DNA of 64,000 bases, from assembly GCA_028564705.1 (NCBI GenBank), contig JAPXFQ010002811.1, positions 806,001 to 870,000 on the forward strand, given 5' to 3'. How positions within the stretch are numbered: position 1 is the stretch's first letter; each line of letters opens with the position of its first letter. A program made the position numbers and the translations under genes. A model generated the notes under the pieces. That model saw only the letters and a program-made list of their open reading frames with translations. It was not told the origin of the DNA and did no database searches. Below, one piece after another: positions 36,601 to 48,600 of this stretch. This DNA is from Apricaphanius iberus (lineage: Eukaryota; Chordata; Actinopteri; Cyprinodontiformes; Aphaniidae).

Positions 36601-39600
36601 GCTATTAGAGAGTTTTAAAGCTAATTTATTGTTGCACTACCGTGTTTATTATCTGCCTAACAGCCGCTTTTTTTTATGTTTGTCTTAATTTTAATTTAAA
36701 TTTAATTTAATTGTTTGTATGCCTTTATGATTGTTTTTTAATTTTGTACTTGTTTAGCGTACAGCACTTTGAGCCCCCATGATTGGTGGTAAAAGGTGCT
36801 TTATAAATGAATAAATGAAAATGCTGTAAAGCAAAGTCTTTCCCACGTAATGATAATAAATTAGATTTAAACAAAGATTGCTGGCACTTTTAGTCCATTA
36901 AGTTCTGGAAATTGAGTGCAATTATTACATAAAACGCACAAACAACTCTTGAAAGTGTTTTAGTCAGTGTTATTAAGAGTCACTGTTGAAGGTCCAATGA
37001 GCCACAGTTTGCATATCCTGGGTCAGATGGTAGACACATTTTGGTGTTTCCGGAGGGCAATTATCCTCAAACACACATCAGAACTGGTTTTGAAATGGAT
37101 GCATCAGGCTTACATTAGAACTTCCCACACCCTCAATTCAAATCTGTTGAAAATGTATTTAGGATGCCTATAAAGTAAACCAACAAGCTACAATTATGCC
37201 AAGACAAGTGGTCAAATATCAAGCCAAAATTGTTGCTGTTATGACTACAGAAAATGGTCTATGAATATGCATTAAGTGACTAAGTGACTTCTAAACAAGT
37301 ATAAGTAGGGGTTTATGTATGTGTTTCCTCTATTTTTAAGAATCCATCCATGTGTTAATTAGAAAATATCCTTAGTAATTCAAACTTGTGCCACCAGTTC
37401 CTATTTTTAAAATGATTTACTCGTCCTTTTGGTGTACCTTAATCGTTCTACTTTTTAGGGGAAAAACATGCATAATTCATTGTCTGAGATTAAGGACATT
37501 CAATCAAATGATGGGTGTATGAAGCCTTATAACTTTTCATTTTCATCTATTCATCTTTAGTTTGATCAGTTTGTTGTTCTCTGGTAGGTATTTTTATTAT
37601 TTTCTCTATCATATGTTGAGAGCTGCGAGCTCCTCTCGGCTATGATAATGACTTGAGATCTAATTAGTAACATTAATCAATTGCCATCCTGCAGACTTGC
37701 AATCTGTCTTGTACCACTCTTCAGTAGAGCGGATATCTGTTTTGCTGCTACCTCATTATTCATCTCCAGTTTTCTTTGATAGAGATACACTTTTTAACAG
37801 GGTTGTGATCTGATGATTGTCTGATTGATTTAATGACATCCTGACATCTTCATGTGAGTTTGCTGATTTTGAGGTGTGAGCAGCTCTGTGGTGTCGACCA
37901 TCTTTCATTCCAGTTGTTTGCTAAATAAACAGTGGCTGAATTGTTGGATGAGCTCTCCTGGTTAATTTTTCTGTGTAAATCTCTGAAGTACCTGATAATT
38001 AATGTGTAGGAAAACAGCATTTTTGATTAATGAATTTGGTTTTATTGTTTTATTCACTCTTCCTAGGTGCAAGAACAAATTATACCCTGATAATCTTCCT
38101 CGCACCAGTGTGGTGATCGTATTTCACAATGAGGCTTGGAGTACGCTGCTACGAACCGTCCACTCAGTTATCGATCGCTCTCCGCACACACTGCTGGAGG
38201 AGATCGTCTTGGTGGACGATGCCAGCGAGAGAGGTAAACTCATTCGCACACTGCAGATAATTCCTTCAGTCACTCCTGTTTCAGGCATAGCTTTTTTTTT
38301 TTTTTTTTTTTTTTAGCATTACTATATATTTTTTGTAGTTTATGTGTTCATGTAACTAGTCAACATTACATGGCTATGGGTTGTGTGTGCCAAGCCACTC
38401 TAAACCCTGCTGGTAATCCCTGTTTGTGGGGAGATTAGGTCTTTAATTTGCCAGCCGCAGGGATTACGCCGTGTTCTAACCCGGCATTCCCCCACAGCTG
38501 CAACCGTAGTAACAATGCACCCTATGAGACCTCAAGTTGGATGCTGTAGACCGGGGCGGGGGGGGGTTGTTTATGCAGGGAGGAGAGCTGTCTGCAGGTA
38601 GATGGGGATGCAGACAGGCATGCCAAGGCATCCACACCTCCATAAGCACATCGCTTCCTTTGATCTCTGCTGCTACAAAGAGCTCGTAATCCAAATGCTT
38701 ATGAGTTTGTTTCATGTTTCTATATTTCTGCATTTGATGTATTTGCTTTAGATTTTCTGAAGCGGCCCCTGGAGCAGTACGTCAGAAAGTTAGAAGTGCC
38801 TGTCAGGGTGGTGAGGATGGAGCAGCGGTCCGGACTCATCCGTGCTCGCCTCAAAGGGGCTTCCATCTCTACGGGCCAGGTGTGTATGTGTGTGCGCATG
38901 TCTGTTGATCTGTTTTTCCATATTTTGTCACACTCAGTACGTTTACATGCACAGCTAAATCGAGCTTCTTGGAGTTTATCAGATAATGGGGCTTCCCCCC
39001 GTTGATAGCCGAGGCCCAGTTTATATTTCACTCAGAAAATTGATTCATTACATGAAGTACGTTCGACTTCCTGACGAAAGATGGCGATATATGTGCCCTA
39101 CATTTTAGCCTTATAGCGGTTCACACAGACGGCAAACAAAGGCTGGCGTGAACGAAGCAGACAGAGTCAAACAGGATATTCATAACCACAATGCACCATC
39201 TCTTTGTCAGTCCAAAAATTAACCAATCGGCTGCTTACACTTGTCTTAGCAGCCATATTCTTCTTATACTACTACTTTGTTGTTGATGAGTTGCACTTCT
39301 GCATCGCCTCACTTCCCAACACGGTGTGCGAGTATTGGCGGGGGCTGGGGAGCTGGTTGCAGAGAAGTCTGATTCCCAGTCGCATTATCTGGGTAAAATA
39401 GTCCGATTTTTGGTTTCATTTAAGTCGGACTAAGTTAATAATTTGACTTTCTCTTGCTGCATGTGAATGCACTGACTGTAACTACAAACCTCCATGTAAT
39501 TTATTGGGGTTTTCTTTGATTGACCAGTTAATTGTGAGGTGGAAGGAAAAGGATGCAACATATCTACACTTATACAAATAAAATGTGAAAAGTATACAAA

Positions 39601-42600
39601 GCCCGCTCCTTACTATGATACCCTTAAAGAAAATCCAGCGGCCTTTAGAAGTTAAGTTGTTGGTCCTCCTATATGTAATTTTATCTCAGAACAAATCAGA
39701 GATTTGTTAGAAAACAACTTCATGAAGACCAAAGAGCCCAGCAGAGAGGGTAGGGAGACGTTTTATCCACAGTTTTAACTTTAAACATAGGGATGGGTAC
39801 CAAAACCCGGTATTAAATTAGCCCTGGGGCTGATTCTGACGGTCAACCCGGACAGATAAGATTCAGCCTTATCGGTCCTCTTAACGGTAATATTAAGGTC
39901 GTATTCCTCTTTTGCAGGAGATACAAACACAAGCCAAACACTATATTGGCCGCCTGCTCCTCCCTAAAAAACACACGCCGTGGGTAATTGATGGTGGAAT
40001 GGGCTACTGCTGTGCAGCGCTCTCACTAAAAGTTTCGCTCACCTGTAGTTACACAGACACGACTGCAGAGTGAACAAAACGATCCAAACTTTGGCTTCGT
40101 TTTTTACAAAAATAGAAGAAGCTAAAGTACACCAAAACAAACAGAGTTTTTGATCACCTGAGTGCTGCAGCATTAGGATGCAGCGGTACAGAAAATGGAT
40201 GTTTGGATGTTATATTGTTGTTCTCAATGTGCTCAGGGCTTATTTGGCACTATTCACTTTCGCATACAAAATCTTAGTTTTGGCTCTTATTTGCATTGTT
40301 TTATGAGGAAGTTATGTTTGATATATTTTATTTGAGACTTAAGATTGGGGGCAGATAATCACCTTCCAGAATGGCAGCGATCATAAACTTATAGTCAGAT
40401 GTACACAGAAGACGGTTTAATTCATAGCATCGGTCCAAACGGTGGTTCTGGAAAATGACTCAGGGGGACTGCAAACAAAAATTCACGTCATATTTTTCTT
40501 ACGAATGCAAAAAATTTTAAAACATTTATAATTCTCTTTTTTACTTCATAATTCTGTTATTTTGTGTCTGGTGCTGACGTTTCCTGAATTTTCCTGATGT
40601 TTTTCTGCTCCTAGGTCATCACCTTTCTTGATGCTCATTGTGAATGCACCACAGGGTGGCTAGAGCCTCTGATGGCACGCATCAAACAAGACAAGTAAGG
40701 CCAACGAACACAACGCACATCGGCACTACTGCCAAGTGTTATGAAATATCTGTAAGCAGCTGCTGTTGAAACCTCAGGGAGCTTGTCCTTGTGTTTAGTT
40801 CATCTCTGCTCAGTGGTCTAAAGCTTTGTTTACTTCTCACAATGAACAAACAAACACGTAGAGAAAACGAAGGTGAGGTTAGGGACTAGAAGTCCCATTA
40901 GCTGCTCTTTCTTTGACTGTCATGTGGTTCAGTAAGCGTCACATCTTGCAGGTAGTTGCCACCGATGCTTCATTCCCTGTGTGTGTTGTGAGTTTGTGCT
41001 TTGACCAGGATTGACGTGTTTGCGTATTTCTGATTGATCCTCCAGGAAAACAGTTGTGTGCCCAATTATCGACGTTATCAGCGACGATACGTTTGAGTAC
41101 ATGGCGGGATCTGACATGACGTACGGAGGCTTCAATTGGAAGCTCAACTTCCGCTGGTACCCCGTACCTCAGAGGGAGATGGACCGCCGCAAGGGAGACC
41201 GCACTCTACCCGTCAGGTCTGGGAACAGTACTCGCCACCATTCCTTCTGTAGATTTTTGACTTGATTCAGCAGGATTATCCGGCTGTGCTTGTTCCGCTT
41301 CCATGCAGCTGAGTCTGACCTCTCAGTTAGATCATGTGTGAAAAGCATTTCCCTAAGAGACAAAATACAATATCAGTCATATAACCCGGCGCTTAAAATC
41401 CTTCACCATCTCCATTTATCAGCTGTTTAAAATAACATATCCTGTAGGCTTTAATGCTGCTGATAGGCATTCAGTGTTCTGTGAAGTATTTGTACTTAAC
41501 AAATCAGTTAGACATGCTTAATCATGAGATGCTCTCAGGGCAAGCAGCACTGAGTGAACACAGTGAACTTTGTTTTGTAGCTGAACTCTGTGTCGTTTTA
41601 TAAGCTTCTCTTTTATTATTATTGTTGATTTGCCTCTCATGTTTTAGACCTTGAAACAAAAATTCAAGTGTTTATTTCTCTGTATCATCTGTGCTTCCTG
41701 CTCTTGTTTTTGAGTGTGCTAGATGCCACTTCTCAAGGTCACTCAGATAATATGTCTTATGTAACTTGCAGCGCCCTTGTTTTTGCTTGTTTTCCACCGT
41801 TCCGCTTAGCAGAATTTTCCTAAGGGTGTCTTGTAAGTTGCCTAAAATATATAGAAATGGGCCGCGGTGTCAGGGCAAAGAAGATTACTTTACATTAGGA
41901 GAGAAACCCCATTCTGTCACATAGCCATGAAACCTCATTGAGAACAGTCAAAAACGGTTTCATTTGTAGTTTTATTTAACTTATTAAAGTGAGAAGAGGC
42001 CAGCCAGAAGAGGAAAAAAGAACTGAGGAAACTTAAAAATTTCTCACTTCATGTAATAATAAAAAAAGGTTTAAAACTTCCTTGTGATCTCGTGAATTAC
42101 TATGATTACTAAGCTTTTCAGCTAAGGTTTGGTGAGAACTTCTGGAACATTTCTGTTTTTAACTAACATCCAAAAATCATTATTAAATTTGAAATGAAAA
42201 GTTGATTCCCACAGCCACTGTTAGAACCAATATCCACAAATAGAGACAACACATAGCAGTGCTGAAACTTTCTAGGAGGGTCAGACCTAGGGCTGGGCCT
42301 CAAATAATATGGCATCCAATCTATATTGTGATACATCTAAAGCATGTCTGATAACAATATTTATTGCAGAAAAATAAAATAAAATTCCCCTCTTGCCCAC
42401 TGTGGGCGGTTTTTCCCATTCCAGTCAAAATTACTGCTTTTGAGCATTCACTTTCGAGATACATTACAGCAGAACATCTTCAAAAGGTTTTAGAATGCCA
42501 TTTAAAAACATTCATTGTGTAATACACGATTTAAAAATTGTTCAAATAAAATTACAGCTAAATGTTTTGAAAATAAAGTTAATAATTCTGTGCTTTTCTG

Positions 42601-45600
42601 GTTACATATTTATACATTTAATATCTCACAAAAAGAAACCTGCATATATCTGAATTAAAAATGCTCCAAGTTCAACAGGTTCCTTTTCTGTAAAATAAAA
42701 AACAACCTTTAAACTTTCATTACCTAGTCTGAAGACAAACACTGAACATCACTATCCTTGCGACCCGATACAAAGTATATATTCACAGCTTGACATGAAC
42801 ATAATGCATAACCACTGTATGGCAGTACAGTCAAATTCTCTGCCTTTATCTACATTTATATAATTTCTACCTAATAGGTTTTATATTGCCCACTACCATT
42901 CTGACCTACCAAAAATGCCCCAGAAGTCCATCAATGACTCATCCAGGAGGTCACAAAAGAACCCAGAACATCTAAAACACTGCAGTTCTCACCTGGGCAA
43001 CAATAGTATCTATGAGATTTCCTTGGTGAAAAACTACTAATGGAAATATGGACCTGAATCCTGGGATAGACATAATATTCATACATTTCGAGAACAAAAT
43101 AAATCCTACCGCAGCTTTTAAAAATCCACACCTGAATGTGGACTTGTATAAATTAAAAATGAAAGAATGGTTCTGGTTTGGTCAAGTGAAAGTCTCGACC
43201 TGAATCTGAAGTAAAGCAATCCTGCAGAGTAGGCTTTATAAACTAATAATAATTCAGGGTTAAATAGCTAAAAGTTGAGGAAGGAGATGGACACCATAGT
43301 GTACAGCTTTTTGCTTATTGACTGCTTTCAGGGCTTCTCTGTAGCCTTTGCTTTTGCACGGTGACAAAATCTCAGCAGCTTCAGTCAAAATCATTAGAGT
43401 AACATAAAAAGATAACCAGTTAATTTCTTCACTATCAGTGTTGTGCTGCTGTTACTCCTCCAGACAAGAATAAAAATCTATTTCAGTTCGTTGTATAAAG
43501 TCTGTCTCTCTCTGGAGTTTTTTATGATTTTTTGTTTATGGTGCCAGTGTTTGTGTACATCCGTGTTTTGATAAGCAGAGGGCTATAGACGAAGCCTTTA
43601 TGAATGTGACAGACTCTGTTTGTTTAAACGGGTTTATTCAGGATCAGAGCTCCCCTTTCATTCAGTGGCTGCTGTTTGTTTTACTGTCTCGTGTTTGAGA
43701 TTCATAAAAACTCTGATTTAATTTTGTTCTGAAGAGTTTACAGAACTTTGATGTGTTATCTGTTGAACGGAACACTTCAATTATCTCTTTACTCTCACAT
43801 AGTTACCTATTCTTTCATCTTTTCCCTTACTGGCTTTTTGTTCTTCAGCCAGATGCTGCGATGCGCACCAGCAAATCATCTGGGTTTAGTTCTTTGGGAA
43901 GTGTTGTTTTGTTTTTTCTTGTAAGTGAATTTAGGATGTTAACTGAAAGAAGAAAACAGGCAGTTCAGAAACTAGGCCTCTTCAATAAAAGAGGAAGCTA
44001 TTGTGTTTCGGGGTTGTGGAGGGGAAGGGAGCTGGAGCCATTCAACATTGACCTGGGCATAACAACGACCGAGGCCGTAGCAGAATAAAGAAGAGAAATG
44101 GAAAATAACAGGAAGACAGTAAAGAACAGGGGCTGAAATATAAAGCTCCGATGGGATCTGTAGATACTGAGTGACCTTTAGGAAACGAGCTGCTGGAGAG
44201 CGAAGTGATAAGAAACAGCTTCACACTTTAATTTATTCCCCTCTCCAGGACTCCCACCATGGCAGGCGGCTTGTTCTCCATCGACAGGGATTATTTTCAG
44301 GAGATTGGCACTTATGACGCAGGCATGGACATCTGGGGCGGAGAAAACCTGGAAATCTCCTTCAGAGTGAGTGAACGCAGCCAACTAGCATGACTCTGTT
44401 TCTCAGCGGGCTGGCACGGTTTCAGGAGTGTCTGCTACGGTTAACAGTCACAGACACACACACACACTGATGATCCTCTCTGAGGGTGCTCATGTTTTTG
44501 AGTCATCCTGACTGGATCTCAGAATCAGCAGCAGCAGTCAGCCGTCTTTCATTTAAACATTCAGTAGATGTACCTGACAAGGTTTTCAAACTTCTTCCTC
44601 ACAGATCTGGCAGTGTGGAGGGACTCTGGAGATCGTCACGTGTTCTCACGTGGGTCACGTGTTCAGAAAGGCGACGCCCTACACGTTTCCCGGAGGAACG
44701 GGACAGATCATCAACAAGAATAACCGCCGCCTGGCGGAGGTCTGGATGGATGAATTCAAGAACTTCTTTTACATCATCTCTCCTGGTGAGGCAGGCGTTT
44801 TGTGCGGCTCTGTGTTCATTAAGGTACGCGTGTAGGTGCTCGTGTGTGGAGGTTAATCTCTGTGGCAGGTGTGATCAATCCATTAACCTGGTGTGACGAT
44901 GCGATACTGGAGCGGTGGGGGAGAGGCGCAGAATGTGTGGCGGCAAGTAATTTCATGCTACAGAGGATCTATTTACCTGAACACACAAACACACACACAA
45001 AATGGAGAAACAACCCAAAAGTGAAATGTCAGTAAACTGCTTTGTCATTTTTAGACTAGTTCCAGTGTACTTGTGGGTCTGTAATGGTGTAATATGTTGT
45101 GGTCAGGATAACCATTGGTTTTCTTAAGACTAGACCAGATCAAGAGTTTTTGTCTCCAATCCATATTCCAGTCATTTAAGATAGAATATTGACTGATTCT
45201 GAGTCTCTGTAGAATAATGTTATTAAAATCAATGTCGTCTCCATAGAAGCTCCTTCACCAACTATTAACCTCTCAGTAGCCTCAACCAACTGAAACATGA
45301 GTAGTAAGCCTCACTATCCTTCATACTTCACACAGTATACTTGTTTCTCTTTTACTTTTCTGTTTTCCTATGTACTGGCCTTTAATTTAACCATTTTCCT
45401 GCTCGGGATACGTAAGGGAAAGGAAAATTTCGGCAGATATATTTGTATTTCCACATTCAAGTTTTTTTATTGAGCCATTCATTGATCTGGCGTTTCATCC
45501 ATTTTATTTTTTCTTCTTTCTCTCTTGCTTCCTTGCTTCCTTCTTGTCTGTGGTTCTTTAAGGATACATATTAAAAGCCTGACCGCTGTAGAAATATCTA

Positions 45601-48600
45601 CAAGAAATCCATTTAATACTTTAAAAAGTGGATTGCATGCTCAGAAATTAATGAGTTGCCCTGACCTTGAGATGACATTTTACATTTGTTGGGGCCTTCA
45701 TTTCTTGTTTTAAAATGGTTTTAGTCCACTAGTTGGTATTATTAACCATCACAAACTTTTAAAACAGCGGTGTTAGATGCGTATAGCCAACAACAGAAAG
45801 GCCACCGATATGGGGAGTTTAATTCTGTCATTAAGGCTGTGATGGGGCGTCACATGGCATGGTGGTTAGAGCGTCGCACCATGTATGGAGGCCACAGCCC
45901 TATATGCAACCGTCCTGAGTTCGAATCCCATTTGCCGCATGTCTTCCGGTACTTCTTCCCCCAATGTCAGAAAAATTTCCCTACGCCCACAAAACCTTAA
46001 AAAGATAAAGAAAACCCGTAATCAGGAACTCCAGCTGATACTTTCGTTATGTGGTTAATAGGGATGGGAATCTTACAACATCTCATAATTCAATTCGATT
46101 CTTGGGGTGACAATTCGATTCAGAAGCGATTCTCGATTCAAATAAAAAAAAATTCTTAATCAATACTCTTTCATTCATCATTTGTGTTTGTAATACACAC
46201 AACTTGATCTGCCAAGTGTCTGTGATGAAGTGAGCCATGAATGTAATAGGGCATCAACACAAAATGGATTTTACAATCTATGTTGAGAGAAGGGAACTGG
46301 TTCAAAAGTAACAAGACATGAAATTGCATCTGGACAGCCAAGACCTTTTAAACAAAATTTTTAGTCTTGAAAAAATATATTTCAAGAAAAAAAAAATATA
46401 TATATGTATTTTATTTGATCTTTGGTACGTAGTATGCACCAAATGTTGCTTATCAACCATAATAAAACAGAAATGTATGGCTTGTGTTATTATTTTCATT
46501 GTTTTTGTTAGAAATTTTAAAAGTCCTAACGTTATTTAACTATATTTCGGACTTCCTTGAAAGTGCCACAGGTGTGCAGCGCAGCTGGATGTTTATGTGT
46601 AGCTTATAAAGAAAGATCGCTCTTATATACTTTCAGATCTATAAAAAAAAAAAAAAAAAACTTTAGCCAAGGGTGTCATTAGCATGAAGAAGACCTTTTA
46701 GACGGCCCAAACATTTACCTTCAGAAAGACGGGGCGGGCTGGATTTCTCTTTCGTCTTTCATGCTGAAGCTTTAGCCTAGCAGCTAGCGCTAGCTAGCCA
46801 ACGGCGCATCAGACCTGTCAATGCGACGGTGGCCATTGCATGACAAACACTACGCGAAGCGAAAATGTAAAAAGGTTCAGAAAACATATTTTTTGAGAAT
46901 CCATTCTCAAACATTTCGGATCGATTCTGAATCTTGTTAAATAGGAATCGAGATTCAGACGTGAATCGATTTTTCCTCACACCCCTAGTGGTTAAGTATC
47001 AATGTATTCCATCTGATCAAAAATCGTCCTTAGATAATTGGTACCAAATACTCAACCTTGTGTCGCACTCAAAATTGTTCTGTCAGTTTCCCAGCTACAG
47101 ATAATCCAGCTGTTTAACAAGTGAAAGTGTGGAGTTTCCATAATATTTACAAATTATTTTTATTTTATCTGTGCTAATCTCATTATTACCGTTTGAGCAC
47201 TTCTTAAGCGCTGCCGACTGACTACTCAAAAAAATCTATAGAATTTCTGATTTGATTCGATTAAGTTTTTCAAACTGAGAAGTTAATAAGAAATCATTGG
47301 CACACAACAAATCCATACCTACAGAATAGAGAATGGAAATACAACAGTATTTTAGCACCATCCCAATAAAGTTGACTTTAAACAGATTGAAGGTGGATCC
47401 AGCAGGTGATGATAGATAATGATTGAAACTCTCTTAACCATTTATTCGGTTTCAGAGATTTGCATCCATCTTCAGTGAGGTTTTTGTATTATCAGAGGAG
47501 GATTAATCGTCAATAACTTCAATTAATTATTTATATAATTCCAATATTGTACTGAATAATTAAATGATAAAGTTAGTGACAGAAGTCTGTTTTGTTCCTG
47601 GATGTTTGTCAAATGCACTCTTTTAGAAACTAACCAAACACACGCGCACATTGCAAACAGCAAAAACATTTCCTCTTCCTGATTGGCACGGTGGCTGGGG
47701 GAAAAGCCAGTGGTTGAATTTCCAACATCAGCTGGCATGGAATGCTGCTTGGAGCCACAGGAAGCTGTTCCTGTGGTCAGTGAGCCGTTTTACAGTCAGT
47801 GGTGAAAAGACTCTACTGTTAATATTTCATTGCTAGTTATTAATGTATCAGTATTTTAACAAGCGAGACAGGAGGGAAATGTGGAAGAGATGGGCTTGAA
47901 GTTAAGACAGTCTTGATCTCCTGAGGGATAGATGGGAGTTTAGGCTCTTACAGTTGGTTCAGACTGAACAGGGAGCAGCCTGGCTGCATTATTAGGCTGC
48001 TGCAGAGAGACCCACAGAAAGGAGCTGAGCCAATCAGTCAGAGGGAACAGAGATCTCGCCAGGTCGTCCTGACATTTGCATATCATTTTCATTATGGCGT
48101 GAACTCATTGCACCTTATTATTGGAATGCAAACATTTGCCAAAAGATAATCTTTCAGAACCTAATAAAAAATAATTTCTCTCTAATAATGAGGCAGTGCT
48201 ATGTGCCATAAATTATTTTCCTTTTTATTACACCATTACACTTGTGCTAATCTTTAAAAGTGTATATATTTTTTTTGTTGCTTGTATTTTCTTGCACAAA
48301 CATGGCAGGTCTGTCAGACTAATCCACACTGTCAGGAAAACATGACAGATTAAAGAAAGAAAACTCTGACCTCATGGATTACACCTCACTGATCGGTCAC
48401 ACAAGCTTTCTTTTGACTCCAGGACTCCTGTCTCTGTTTGTCCAAGTGAAGTCATGTAAAGCTGGTGTTTGGATGCTGTTGCTTTAAAGAGTGGAAGTAA
48501 AAGAACTGAACATTACATCACAGCATAAAAACATTATAAATAATGACGTTACTCATCAAGTTGTTTGCTTTATATAAACACACAGGTCTTCTGCTACTTG

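Larger units (their letters stand above)
28767..38066 (+). other. galnt1: galnt1 intron, 9.3 kb
   Basis: Runs from gtaagc to tcttcctag. It holds the nested MITE, SINE, LINE and Tc1 relics listed below and several microsatellites, including a poly-A run near 33225-33246. Nothing was recognised at about 28.8-29.9, 32.4-33.5, 33.9-36.5 and 37.3-38.0 kb. Confidence 0.85.
38880..40614 (+). other. galnt1: galnt1 intron, 1.7 kb
   Basis: Almost wholly repeat: a Harbinger-like MITE only 55 bp from the donor, then a Tc1 5' end, then a hAT-like MITE fragment, listed below. Confidence 0.85.

Noticed and set aside
45860..45945. tRNA gene
   Set aside because: A and B boxes are present, but no complete cloverleaf can be drawn and a SINE body follows.
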